From Actinomycetota bacterium (GTDB lineage: Bacteria; Actinomycetota; Thermoleophilia; Solirubrobacterales; Solirubrobacteraceae), in assembly GCA_005883255.1 (NCBI GenBank), contig VAXS01000124.1, positions 1 through 21,235 of the forward strand: 21,235 nt of DNA. Direction: 5' to 3'. Below the pieces are notes generated by a model, which was not told the origin of the DNA, searched no databases, and saw only the letters and a list, made by a program, of their open reading frames with translations. A program made the translations under genes and the position numbers. This document shows positions 1-7,023 of the stretch, piece by piece. Position 1 is the stretch's first letter; every line of letters begins with the position of its first letter.

Positions 1-608
1 CCGTACACCGGCAGCGGGTCGCCGGCCAGCGCGTTGAGGATCATCAGCGGGATCAGCTTCTCCGGGTACTGGAAGGGTCCGTAGTTGTTCGACCCCCGGC
101 AGATCAGCGCCTCCAGGCCGAAGGTGTGGAAGTAGCTGGAGACCAGCAGGTCGGCGCCGGCCTTGCTCGCGCTGTAGGGGGAGGACGGGCGCAGCGGCGA
201 GTCCTCGGTGAAGGTCCCCTCCGCGATCGAGCCGTAGACCTCGTCGGTGGAGACCTGCACGTGGCGCAGGCCGCGCTCGCGCGCCGCCTCGAGCAGGACG
301 TACGTGCCGCGACCGTTGGTGGTGATGAACGCGTCGGGCTCGGAGATCGAGCGGTCGACGTGCGTCTCGGCCGCGAAGTTCACGATCGCGTCACAGCCGG
401 CCAGCGCCTCGGCCACCCGGTCGGCGTCCTCGATGCCTCCCCGTAGGAACGCGAAGCCCGGCTCGTCGTGCACGTCCTGCAGGCTCTCCTCGCGCCCGGC
501 GTAGGTGAGCTTGTCGAGCACGACGAGCTCGTCGCCGTGCTCGCGCAGGCGCTGGCGGACGAAGTTGGAGCCGATGAAGCCGGCCCCCCCGCACACCAGC
601 AGCTTCAC
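1..608 (-). CDS. rfbB: dTDP-glucose 4,6-dehydratase, N-terminal 202 residues (cut by window edge)
   Basis: Cytoplasmic NAD-dependent SDR-type enzyme converting dTDP-glucose to dTDP-4-keto-6-deoxyglucose, second step of dTDP-L-rhamnose synthesis. I translated it by hand from a GTG at 608. The Rossmann motif GGAGFIG is at residues 7-13, the family triad STDEVYG with T121-D122-E123 follows, and YSASK supplies Y145 and K149. The substrate-region string RGSNNYGPFQYPEKLIP is also typical. The gene reads off the left edge, so about 40% of a usual 320-340 residue protein is missing only because of the window. Its GTG overlaps the rmlD stop as GTGA (4 bases), implying translational coupling, and no separate promoter is visible. 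RmlB is favoured over other sugar epimerases/dehydratases because of the TDE triad and the rml neighbours. Confidence 0.95.
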   Translation of the reverse strand, partial: MKLLVCGGAGFIGSNFVRQRLREHGDELVVLDKLTYAGREESLQDVHDEPGFAFLRGGIEDADRVAEALAGCDAIVNFAAETHVDRSISEPDAFITTNGRGTYVLLEAARERGLRHVQVSTDEVYGSIAEGTFTEDSPLRPSSPYSASKAGADLLVSSYFHTFGLEALICRGSNNYGPFQYPEKLIPLMILNALAGDPLPVY

Positions 609-1447
609 GCCGCCACCTCGCGGGCGGCCAGGTACTCGGCCAGCCCGTCGCGCCAGGAGGGCAGCCGGGGGGCGTCGGACCGCTCGCTGACCAGGACGCT
701 GTGCGCGGGCCGGGGCGCGGGACGGCCCAGCTCGGCCGTGGTCGCGGGCACGACCCGGCAGTCGAGGCGCGCCTCGCGGAAGATCTCGACGGCGAAGTCG
801 TACCAGGAGCAGTGTCCGGCGCCCGCCACGTGCAGCACCCCGGTGGCGTCGCGCTCGGCCAGCGCCACGAGCGCCGGCGCCAGGTGGCCGGTGAACGTGG
901 GGCATCCCACCTGGTCGGTGACGACCTGGACCTCGTCGCGCTCGGCGCCCAGCCGCAGCATGGTGGCGACGAAGTTGCCTCCCCCGACGCCGAACAGCCA
1001 CGAGCTGCGGACGATCGCGTGACGGGGGTTGGCCGCCGCCACCGCCCGTTCGCCCTCCAGCTTCGATCGGCCGTAGGCGGAGACCGGTCCGGGCCGGTCG
1101 GACTCGACGTAGGGGGCCGACTTGGCGCCGTCGAAGACGTAGTCGGTGGAGATCTGGATGGCCGCGGCACCGCTGGCCGCCGCCGCCGCGGCCACGTTGC
1201 CTGCCCCCGCGCCGTTGACCGCCAGCGCCTCGTCGGTCCGCTCCTCGGCGCCGTCGACGTCGGTGAACGCCGCGCAGTTGACGACCGCCGCCGGTCGGGC
1301 CGCGTCCACCGCCCGACCGACCGCGTCGGGATCGGTGACGTCGAGGTCGGCCCGGCCGAGTCCCACGACCTCGTGCCCGGAGTCCCGCGCCGCCTCCACG
1401 ACGTCCCGACCAAGCATCCCGGCCGCGCCCGTGACAAGGAGGCGCAT
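605..1447 (-). CDS. rfbD: dTDP-4-dehydrorhamnose reductase
   Basis: Final NADPH-dependent step giving dTDP-L-rhamnose, the sugar donor for cell-wall linker and surface glycans. From the ATG at 1447 the protein has 280 residues, the normal family length. The nucleotide-binding motif TGAAGMLG is at residues 6-13, the catalytic STDYVFDG at about 100-107, and YGRSK gives Y125 and K129. A TTG two codons upstream (1453) is possible, but the ATG begins the conserved MRLLVTG start. No Shine-Dalgarno sequence is seen. The upstream 144 bases are non-coding and contain a strong hairpin, so this gene may have its own promoter (GCTAGACAT lies just upstream of the ATG). The stop overlaps the rmlB start. 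Confidence 0.95.
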   Translation of the reverse strand: MRLLVTGAAGMLGRDVVEAARDSGHEVVGLGRADLDVTDPDAVGRAVDAARPAAVVNCAAFTDVDGAEERTDEALAVNGAGAGNVAAAAAASGAAAIQISTDYVFDGAKSAPYVESDRPGPVSAYGRSKLEGERAVAAANPRHAIVRSSWLFGVGGGNFVATMLRLGAERDEVQVVTDQVGCPTFTGHLAPALVALAERDATGVLHVAGAGHCSWYDFAVEIFREARLDCRVVPATTAELGRPAPRPAHSVLVSERSDAPRLPSWRDGLAEYLAAREVAA

Positions 1448-1527
1448 GCCCAATGTCTAGCGCATGCGAACCGGAAACGGAGGACCGGCGGCCTGAGCCC
1501 ACTCCGGGCGTGGCTGCCTAGGACGCA

Positions 1528-1561
1528 GGGGGTGGGACAGTGCTCCGCACGGACCGCCCCC
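1528..1561. repeat. Strong hairpin in the rmlD upstream gap
   Basis: The arms GGGGGTGG (1528-1535) and CCGCCCCC (1554-1561) pair over 8 bases in plus-strand RNA with one G-U. The enclosed GTGC-TCC-GCAC forms a second 4-base stem. On the minus strand one pair becomes C-A. It lies about 30 bases past the DUF5679 stop and about 80 bases before rmlD. No T-run follows on either strand, so it is terminator-like at best. The rest of the 1448-1591 gap shows no open frame I would call. Confidence 0.45.
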
Positions 1562-1591
1562 GAGGACGCCGGCAGGCGCGTCGGGAGTCGC

Positions 1592-1738
1592 TCAGCTGAG
1601 CTCCCCGATCCTGAAGATCTTGGTCCCGCAGTCGGGGCAGGTCCCCTCGATCGCCGGCCGACCGTTCTTCATGGTCACCTGCTTGGGGTCCTTGATCTCG
1701 ACCTTCTTGCGCTCCTTGACGCAGTAACCCTCTGGCAT
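1592..1738 (-). CDS. DUF5679-family small zinc-ribbon-like protein (48 aa)
   Basis: Reading from the ATG at 1738 gives a 48-residue protein starting MPEGYCVKERKKVEIK and ending with TCPDCGTKIFRIGELS. The pattern YCVK...TMKNGRPA..GTCP.CGTK.FRIG matches the DUF5679 family, whose function is unknown. Family members I recall have CxxC at the front (YCVKC); here the second cysteine is Glu, leaving C6, C34 and C37. A canonical four-cysteine zinc site is therefore incomplete. A strong Shine-Dalgarno sequence (GAGGGAAGGG, 1753-1744) precedes the start by 5 bases, one of the few clear ones in this window. It sits between rmlA and rmlD on the same strand, but gaps of 85 and 144 bases suggest a separate transcript. 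Confidence 0.88.
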   Translation of the reverse strand: MPEGYCVKERKKVEIKDPKQVTMKNGRPAIEGTCPDCGTKIFRIGELS

Positions 1739-1743
1739 GGCCA

Positions 1744-1753
1744 CCCTTCCCTC
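1744..1753 (-). promoter_or_regulatory. Shine-Dalgarno sequence of the DUF5679 gene
   Basis: Minus-strand GAGGGAAGGG ends 5 bases before the ATG. It fixes the start of a gene that is otherwise easily missed because of its size. Most neighbours lack such a site. Confidence 0.75.
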
Positions 1754-1772
1754 GTGGGCTTGACGGCGAGCA

Positions 1773-1789
1773 CGGTAGGGGCCCTACCG
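1773..1789. promoter_or_regulatory. Palindrome in the DUF5679 leader
   Basis: CGGTAGGGGCCCTACCG is a perfect 8+1+8 inverted repeat. It lies between a possible minus-strand -10 box (TAAGAT, 1810-1805) and the DUF5679 ribosome-binding site. The placement suits a repressor operator or a short leader hairpin. No T-run follows, so a terminator is unlikely. Confidence 0.5.
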
Positions 1790-1804
1790 GACGCCACCCG
1801 GCAC

Positions 1805-1810
1805 ATCTTA
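1805..1810 (-). promoter_or_regulatory. Possible -10 box for the DUF5679 gene
   Basis: Minus-strand TAAGAT is close to the TATAAT consensus, about 67 bases before the ATG. I see no good -35 box 17 bases further upstream (GATCCT there). It would give a leader of about 60 bases containing the palindrome. Confidence 0.35.
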
Positions 1811-1823
1811 GTGCGGATTGGCA

Positions 1824-2897
1824 CTAGAGGATCCCGATCTCGCTGTTGTCGCCGACCATGAACCGGTAGGCGCGGGGCTGGCGGTGGTCGCGGCCGACGG
1901 TCACGTTGCGCCCCAGCAGCGACGACTCCATCCGCCCCGCCAGGCCGCGGACCGACGCGCCCTCGAGCAGGATCGAGTTCTCCACCTCGGCGTTCTCGAT
2001 CACGCAGCGGGGCCCGACCGCGGTGTACGGACCGATGTAGGCGTCCACCAGCCGGGCGCCGGCGCCCACCACGGCCGGCCCGCGCACGCTCGAGCGCTCC
2101 AGCCGCGCGCCCGGCTCGATCACCACCCGCCCGCCGATCTGGGCGTCCACCAACTCGCCGTCCACCCGCGACTGGATCGTGTCGAGCACCAGGCGGTTGG
2201 CCTCGAGGATGTCCTCCAGCCGCCCCGTGTCCTTCCACCAGCCCTTCACGATGTGAGGCTCCACCCGCCGCCCGCCATCGACCAGGTGCTGAATCGCGTC
2301 GGTGATCTCCAGCTCGCCCCGGTCGGACGGCGAGATCGCGCGCGCGGCGTCGTGGACCACCGGCGTGAACATGTAGACCCCGACCAGCGCCAGATCGGTT
2401 TGCGGCTCCCCCGGCTTCTCCACCAGGCGCACCACGGCCCCGTCCCGCAGCTCGGCCACGCCGTAGTTCTCCGGGTCGGGCACGGCGGTGAGGAGGATGA
2501 GCGCGTCGGGCTCGTGGTTGCGGAACGCCGCCACCAGCTCGGTGATCCCGCCCTGGAGGAGGTTGTCGCCCAGGTACATGACGAACGGCGACTCGCCCAG
2601 GAACGGCTCGGCGGTGAGGACGGCGTGGGCCAGCCCCAGGGGAGCGTCCTGCTCGATGTAGGTGATGCGCACGCCGAACTGCGAGCCGTCGTCGGCCGCG
2701 GCGCGGATCTCGTCGCCGGTCTCGGGGGCGACGATGATCCCCACCTCCTCGATCCCCGCCGCCGCCATCGCCTCGATGCCGTAGAACAGCACGGGCTTGT
2801 TGGCCACCGGCACCAGCTGCTTGGCCGAGGTGTGGGTGATGGGCCGTAGGCGGGTCCCCCGGCCGCCGGAGAGGATCAGTCCCTTCAGCTCGCGCAC
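1824..2897 (-). CDS. rfbA: Glucose-1-phosphate thymidylyltransferase, long form
   Basis: Makes dTDP-glucose from dTTP and glucose-1-phosphate, the entry step of dTDP-rhamnose synthesis. The 357-residue product has the nucleotidyltransferase signature GGRGTRLRPIT at 11-21, K26, the metal-site LGDN at 108-111 and VEKPGEP at 158-164. From about residue 245 it continues into a hexapeptide-like left-handed beta-helix tail (VVIEPGARLE, AVVGAGARLV, GPYTAVGP). That architecture is the long-form RmlA/StrD type of about 355 residues rather than the 290-residue RmlA. The start is GTG at 2897, one base after the stop of the upstream PPOX gene, with GGAAGG about 11 bases before it. Position next to rmlD/rmlB supports the rhamnose role, although long forms can also serve other deoxysugar pathways. 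Confidence 0.93.
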   Translation of the reverse strand: MRELKGLILSGGRGTRLRPITHTSAKQLVPVANKPVLFYGIEAMAAAGIEEVGIIVAPETGDEIRAAADDGSQFGVRITYIEQDAPLGLAHAVLTAEPFLGESPFVMYLGDNLLQGGITELVAAFRNHEPDALILLTAVPDPENYGVAELRDGAVVRLVEKPGEPQTDLALVGVYMFTPVVHDAARAISPSDRGELEITDAIQHLVDGGRRVEPHIVKGWWKDTGRLEDILEANRLVLDTIQSRVDGELVDAQIGGRVVIEPGARLERSSVRGPAVVGAGARLVDAYIGPYTAVGPRCVIENAEVENSILLEGASVRGLAGRMESSLLGRNVTVGRDHRQPRAYRFMVGDNSEIGIL

Positions 2898-2898
2898 G

Positions 2899-3366
2899 CT
2901 AGTAGACGCCTTCCAGCTTGCGGTGGTCCCAGCTCGCGCGCGGACCGCTCTCCACGAACTCCAGCCCCACGCGCTTGGGCACCTGCGCGCGGAACATGTC
3001 GCGCAGGGGATCGAACTCGGGCCCGGTCCCCGAGTAGCGATCGACGAGCTCCAGTCCGATGCCCTCGATCACCTCCGGGTCGCGGTGCAGCCGCGCGTGG
3101 GCCCGGATCATCACGCCGCGCAGCTCGTGGTACTGCTCGCCGTCCTCCACCTCCAAAGTGACGTGCGAGTCGCGCTCCATGTTGCGCGCCTTCTGCGACT
3201 TCGCGTAGGTCCAGCCCCACAGGTTCCCGTCGCGCACGACGTACCACAGTGGCATCAGGTGCGGCCAGCCGTCGTGGCCGTTGCTGGCGCACACCATCAC
3301 GCGCTGGCCGTCCAGGAACGCGGCCGCCTCGTCGTCGGTCATCCTGATCTGGTCGCGCCGGCTCAT
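2899..3366 (-). CDS. Pyridoxamine 5'-phosphate oxidase-family (split-barrel flavin/F420) protein
   Basis: A 155-residue protein with the PPOX-like pattern: an N-terminal helix (TDDEAAAFLDGQRVMVCAS), a strand pair (GWPHLMPLWYVVRDGNLWGWT), then KSQKARNMERDSHVTLEVEDG, where PPOX folds bind the flavin phosphate. The length is right for this family. Actinobacterial members use FMN or the deazaflavin F420 to reduce varied substrates; the sequence alone does not settle which. It starts at ATG 3366, 36 bases after the pafBC stop, and ends one base before the rmlA GTG, so it is probably cotranscribed with both. No clear Shine-Dalgarno sequence is seen. No link to rhamnose chemistry is known to me, so the co-location may be incidental. 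Confidence 0.85.
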   Translation of the reverse strand: MSRRDQIRMTDDEAAAFLDGQRVMVCASNGHDGWPHLMPLWYVVRDGNLWGWTYAKSQKARNMERDSHVTLEVEDGEQYHELRGVMIRAHARLHRDPEVIEGIGLELVDRYSGTGPEFDPLRDMFRAQVPKRVGLEFVESGPRASWDHRKLEGVY

Positions 3367-3402
3367 CCGGCCGCAAGCCTGCCAGCTTCGGCGGCCGGGC
3401 GC

Positions 3403-5496
3403 TCAGGACCGGGCGTAGGCGCCCGACACCCGTTCGGCCGCCGCGCGCACCGCGTCGCGGCCCTCGGGCGGCTCCAGGACCACGGCGTCGCCGGCCTCCT
3501 TGAGCACCTCGCGCACCAGCCAGTCCACTCCGGCGAACGGGAGATCGACCACCAGCGCGCCGTCGGCGAGCTCCTCGACCACCCGGCGCTCCTCGCGCTC
3601 CCAGCGGGCGCGCTCGGGCGAGATCCACACCCGCGCCCGCCGCGAGGCCTCGACCTCGCCGGTGCGCGGCCAGCCCTCGACGTCGGCCGCCGGATCGACC
3701 TCGGGGCGGGGCTCGAACCGCTGGTCGGTGACCTCGGCGCTCTTGATGCGATCCAGACGGAAGTGGCGCACGTCCTCCTTGGCCGGGTCGTAGGAAGCGA
3801 CGTACCAGCCGTCGCGACCGTTCATGAGCGCGTAGGGCTCGATCTCGCGCTGCGAGAACTCGTCCTCGTTCTCCTTGTAGTACTCGATGGCCAGCAGCCG
3901 GCGGCCGGCGATGGCGCGCGAGACCACCCGCGCGATCTCCGGGTCGTCCGCCACCGGGCCGGCCACCTGCAGGCCCTCCTCCACCGGGTCCTCGCCCAGG
4001 GCCTTCACGATGCGGGCCCGGGCCGAGGTGAGCGACCCCTTGGGGATGTGCTCGCCGATCAGGTCGATGGCGGCGATCAGCGCCTTGGCCTCGATGGGCA
4101 GCAGCCGGGCTGGGCGGGCGAACGAGTCGCTGTAGGCGTCGGGGTCGACCTCGATCGAGCCATCGTCGCGCAGCTCGGCGTAGAGGATGTAGGAGCCCGC
4201 GCCGAAGTTGACGACGTTGAGGACGTTGACGTCCTCGCGCAGCTCCTGCTCGGAGACCTGCAGGCGCTCGCGCACCTCCTCGGCCTGCAGCGGACGCCCC
4301 TGGCGCCCGGCCTCGATGAGGATCGAGGCCAGCGTGACCAGCCGGGCGAAGCGCTCGGGACGGATCGCGGCCTCGCGCCGGCCGTTGCCGGCCTCGGCGT
4401 CGAGCGCGGCGGGGGCGTGCCCCGGCGACTCGGCGGCCAGGTCGGCGCCCGCGGCCAGCACCGGCGCGGTCTCGAAGTCCCCGCTGTGGCGGCGCTCGAG
4501 CAGCTCGACGCGCTCGGCCAGCTCGTCCACCAGCTCGGTGGGCTCCAGCAGCCGGGCGTGGTCGCCCAGCCCCAGCACCCAGGAGATCAGCTGCCGGGGA
4601 CTGGCATAGGACGTGACGAACAGGCGCCCGTCGGACCCGGCCGGAGGGTCGCGGAACTCGCCGTATCGCCCGAAGTGACGCTCGATCAGCCAGGCGATGC
4701 GCTCGCCCACCAGGATCTCGGCCTCGCCCACCGGATCGCCGAACTGCCAATGGATGCGCTCGGCGTACGCGCGGGGATCGAAGTCGTCGGGTCGTTGGAA
4801 GTCGTGCTCGGCCTTGGTGGCGTAGGCCACCTTGCCGCGGATCCGCGACAGCCGGAACACCCGCATCGCCTCGCGCTCGTGCGAGTGGCCCATCAGGTAG
4901 AACTGGCCGCCCTGGAACAGCAGCTGGTAGGGGTCCACCTTGCGCTCGCCCACGTCGTCGCGCTCCATCGTGTGGTACTCGAACGTCACCGTCTTGCGCC
5001 GGGAGATGGCGGTGTCGAGCTTCACCAGCCGCTGCGAGAGGTCGTGGCCGCCGGCCGAGGCGGTGATCCCCAGCGCGATCGAGCTCTGGTCCGGCGCGCG
5101 CAGCGGGCTGGGCCGGCCCCAGGAGATCTGCTGCAGCGCCAGCCGCAGCGGCTCGGCGTAGGCGAACTCGCCATCCAGCAGCGACAGCGCGGTCTGCAGC
5201 GCGGCCAGCTCGCCGTCGGTGAACTCGATGGGCGGCAGGTAGAAGTTCTCGGGCGGGAGCGTGTAGCTCTCCTGCTCGGCCATGCCCTCCATCGGCTTGT
5301 CCACCGAGAGCTGGATCCCCAGGGACTCCAGCTCGGCCCGGTCGGCGTAGAAGCGGCGCGCGAAGGCGTCCTCGTTCATGCCGCTGTAGCCCTCGACCGC
5401 CTGGCGGATCTCCGACGCGGTCACCGGCCGGCGCTCCGCCATCAGGAACGAGATCAGCGAGAGCTGGCGGATGAGCTTCTCGGTGTCCTTGGCCAT
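3403..5496 (-). CDS. pafBC: Fused PafB-PafC-type WYL-domain transcriptional regulator
   Basis: A 697-residue protein made of two homologous halves. Half one: winged-helix region (about 1-75), then a WYL domain (about 165-222) with FYLMGH at 199-204 and FRLSRIRG at 214-221. A low-complexity Ala/Gly/Glu linker spans about 340-378. Half two: helix-turn-helix region about 380-435 and a second WYL domain with WYVASYD at 564-570 and FRLDRIKS at 579-586. In mycobacteria PafB and PafC are separate and together activate the LexA-independent DNA-damage response; fused forms are known in other actinobacteria. I chose ATG 5496 (MAKDTEKLIRQL) because the upstream 44 codons are non-conserved and enter the divergent promoter. 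TACAGT lies 8 bases before it, suggesting a leaderless mRNA. The usual proteasome-Pup neighbours are absent. Confidence 0.88.
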   Translation of the reverse strand: MAKDTEKLIRQLSLISFLMAERRPVTASEIRQAVEGYSGMNEDAFARRFYADRAELESLGIQLSVDKPMEGMAEQESYTLPPENFYLPPIEFTDGELAALQTALSLLDGEFAYAEPLRLALQQISWGRPSPLRAPDQSSIALGITASAGGHDLSQRLVKLDTAISRRKTVTFEYHTMERDDVGERKVDPYQLLFQGGQFYLMGHSHEREAMRVFRLSRIRGKVAYATKAEHDFQRPDDFDPRAYAERIHWQFGDPVGEAEILVGERIAWLIERHFGRYGEFRDPPAGSDGRLFVTSYASPRQLISWVLGLGDHARLLEPTELVDELAERVELLERRHSGDFETAPVLAAGADLAAESPGHAPAALDAEAGNGRREAAIRPERFARLVTLASILIEAGRQGRPLQAEEVRERLQVSEQELREDVNVLNVVNFGAGSYILYAELRDDGSIEVDPDAYSDSFARPARLLPIEAKALIAAIDLIGEHIPKGSLTSARARIVKALGEDPVEEGLQVAGPVADDPEIARVVSRAIAGRRLLAIEYYKENEDEFSQREIEPYALMNGRDGWYVASYDPAKEDVRHFRLDRIKSAEVTDQRFEPRPEVDPAADVEGWPRTGEVEASRRARVWISPERARWEREERRVVEELADGALVVDLPFAGVDWLVREVLKEAGDAVVLEPPEGRDAVRAAAERVSGAYARS

Positions 5497-5504
5497 GCGC
5501 CGTA

Positions 5505-5510
5505 ACTGTA
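5505..5510 (-). promoter_or_regulatory. -10 box, probable leaderless pafBC promoter
   Basis: Minus-strand TACAGT is followed by 8 bases and then the pafBC ATG. The spacing would place the transcription start at or next to the start codon. Confidence 0.45.
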
Positions 5511-5577
5511 GTTGGGAGGGGCTCGAGGCCCGCCGCGGCTGGGCGCCGTCGCGCCGGATTTTGCGAACTTTGGCCGC

Positions 5578-5583
5578 TAGCCT
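5578..5583 (+). promoter_or_regulatory. -10 box upstream of the NTF2-like gene
   Basis: GCTAGCCT contains TAGCCT, ending 10 bases before ATG 5594. No Shine-Dalgarno sequence lies between. The same GCTAGnnT arrangement precedes the MFS gene at 10684. Confidence 0.4.
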
Positions 5584-5593
5584 TGGCTGGCTC

Positions 5594-5989
5594 ATGGCGG
5601 CCGACGACATCGAGCGGCTGCGCCGCATCTACGACGCCTTCGACCGTCGCGCGGTGGACGACCTGCTCGCCGACCTCGCCCACGACATGGAGTGGCGGGC
5701 GCCCGACACGCTTCCCTGGGGCGGACACCGGCATGGTCCCGAGGGCGTGCGGACGATGGTCGAGTGCCTGGACGAGCACGTCGACGGCGGGTGGGGCGAC
5801 CCCGACGACTACCTCGACGCCGGCGACCGGGTGATCGTGCTCGGCCGCCTGCGGGGCACGGCCCGCGCCACCGGCGCCACGTTCGAGGCCGCCTTCGCCC
5901 ACGTCTGGACCCTCGGAGACGGCATGCCGGTGGCCTGCGACGTCTACCTCGACACCGGCGCGGTGCTGAAGGCGATCGGGCGAGGCTGA
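5594..5989 (+). CDS. NTF2/SnoaL-like fold protein (131 aa)
   Basis: A small cytoplasmic protein starting MAADDIERLRRIYDAF, with the NTF2-like order: N-terminal helices, MEWRAPDT, a GxxGPEGVR helix, then beta strands (RVIVLGRLRG, FEAAFAHVWTLGDGM, ACDVYLDTG). This fold covers cyclases, isomerases and ligand-binding proteins, so no reaction can be assigned. Longer upstream starts run into the pafBC start region and look non-native; ATG 5594 gives the usual length of about 130. It is divergent from pafBC (97 bases apart) and convergent with the YhaM-like gene (15 bases between stops, with a hairpin). There is no operon partner on its strand. Confidence 0.85.
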   Translation: MAADDIERLRRIYDAFDRRAVDDLLADLAHDMEWRAPDTLPWGGHRHGPEGVRTMVECLDEHVDGGWGDPDDYLDAGDRVIVLGRLRGTARATGATFEAAFAHVWTLGDGMPVACDVYLDTGAVLKAIGRG

Positions 5990-5990
5990 C

Positions 5991-6006
5991 GACGCCTCGC
6001 GGCGTC
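5991..6006. terminator. Hairpin between convergent stops
   Basis: GACGCC-TCGC-GGCGTC is a perfect 6-base stem with a tetraloop. It begins one base after the NTF2-like stop and ends inside the YhaM-like stop. It could end transcription both ways, although no T-run follows, as is common in high-GC genomes. Confidence 0.5.
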
Positions 6007-6952
6007 AGGCCGCCCGGGCGGCTTCGCGGGAAGCCGCGAAGTAGGCCGGGGCGCTCAACGCCTTGTCGAACCCCGACCAGCGCTGTCCGTCCACGAGCTC
6101 CTTCTCCAGCCGGTCGAACGAGCCCAGCTTGCCGCCCAGGTTGTCCACCATGTGGACCAGCGTGGCCTCGCGCGTGCACGGCATCACCGGGCTGCCGTGC
6201 TCCAGCGTGCCGTGATGGGACAGGATGATGTGGAGGATCGCCTCGATCTCCCGGCGCACCCGGTAATAGCCCAGGGCGATCTCGCCCTGCAGGCGCCCGG
6301 CGTCGGTGAGGTCGATCGCCGCGCCCTCGAAGGCATAGGCCTCGAGCTTGCCGATGTCGTGCAGCAGCGCGCCGGTCACGGCCACGTCGTGGTCCACGCC
6401 CGGGAAGGACGAGGCGATCGCGTTCACTCCCTGGGCCACCGTGAGCGAGTGCTCGAGCAGCCCGTGGCGGTAGGCCTGGTGGTAGTACTTGGCCGCCGGC
6501 GCCACCCGGTAGGCGCGCCACACCTCGGAGCCGGTGCCCAGCAGCCGATCCAGCAGGCCCCGCAGGTGCCCGTCCTGGACGGTGGCGACGAGCGCGCGCA
6601 GGTCGCCCTCCATCTGGTCGGGGTCGCGGGCCGGCCCGTCCAGCAGGTCCTCGAGCACGTACTCGTCGGGCCGCGCGGCGCGCAGGGACCGCAGCCGCAG
6701 CTGCGGCCCGTAGCGCGGGTGCACGCCGTAGTCGCCCGCCACGCGGAGGGCCACGCCGACCGCCGCCAGGCGCGCGGTGTCACCCGGGCAGTCCCAGAGC
6801 ACGGCTGGGACCGAGCCGCTGCTGTCGGCCAGCACCAGGCGCAGGAAGTCCGACCCGTTGCGGGTGCTGCGGACCTCGGCCTCGCGCACGAGCAGCACCT
6901 GGTCCACCGCCTGCCCGTCTTCCAGCTCCCGGACGAACACGGCGGCGACCAT
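6005..6952 (-). CDS. YhaM-family 3'-5' exoribonuclease (OB fold + HD domain)
   Basis: A 315-residue protein with an N-terminal OB-fold nucleic-acid binding part (about 10-95, including FLRLVLADSSGSVPAVLWD) and a metal-dependent HD domain. Metal ligands visible are H163 and H168 (RHGLLEH), H198-D199 in LLHDIGKLEAY, H246/H247 in ILSHHGTLEHGS, and D270 in HMVDNLGGK. This order and length match Bacillus YhaM, a 3'-to-5' exonuclease acting on RNA and single-stranded DNA. Start ATG 6952 agrees with the conserved FVRELEDGQ.V opening. It is divergent from the SDR gene (71 bases), with -10 boxes overlapping on opposite strands, and convergent with the NTF2-like gene. Other HD phosphohydrolases lack the OB domain, so the family call is good. 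The physiological substrate here is inferred. Confidence 0.88.
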   Translation of the reverse strand: MVAAVFVRELEDGQAVDQVLLVREAEVRSTRNGSDFLRLVLADSSGSVPAVLWDCPGDTARLAAVGVALRVAGDYGVHPRYGPQLRLRSLRAARPDEYVLEDLLDGPARDPDQMEGDLRALVATVQDGHLRGLLDRLLGTGSEVWRAYRVAPAAKYYHQAYRHGLLEHSLTVAQGVNAIASSFPGVDHDVAVTGALLHDIGKLEAYAFEGAAIDLTDAGRLQGEIALGYYRVRREIEAILHIILSHHGTLEHGSPVMPCTREATLVHMVDNLGGKLGSFDRLEKELVDGQRWSGFDKALSAPAYFAASREAARAA

Positions 6953-6971
6953 AGACCGGCGGGCGGACGGT

Positions 6972-6978
6972 TACGGTA
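6972..6978. promoter_or_regulatory. Symmetric overlapping -10 boxes of a divergent promoter
   Basis: TACGGTA contains TACGGT on the plus strand (6972-6977, towards the SDR gene) and TACCGT on the minus strand (6978-6973, towards the YhaM-like gene). Both fit TANNNT. Only one position in the 71-base gap offers this, and neither gene has an obvious Shine-Dalgarno sequence. Confidence 0.45.
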
Positions 6979-7023
6979 CGCCCAACGTGAGGCGCACAGA
7001 CCCTCCGCGGAGCCTCGGCTGAG

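Noticed and set aside
126..1022. Plus-strand frames opposite rmlB and rmlD
   Set aside because: They have no domains, and the minus strand encodes two complete motif sets of the rhamnose pathway.
1809..1826. TAGTGC-GGATTG-GCACTA repeat over the rmlA stop as a terminator
   Set aside because: The stem is only 6 bases with no following T-run; I could not support it beyond chance.
2797..5505. A 902-codon plus-strand open frame
   Set aside because: It lies antisense to rmlA, PPOX and pafBC, has no recognisable domain, and is rich in His/Gln/Arg/Ala/Gly/Val/Leu as expected when high-GC genes are read backwards.
2885..5902. A 1005-codon minus-strand open frame
   Set aside because: It is a frame shadow of pafBC and PPOX, Arg/Ala/Gly-rich, with no motif, while the pafBC frame carries two clear WYL domains.
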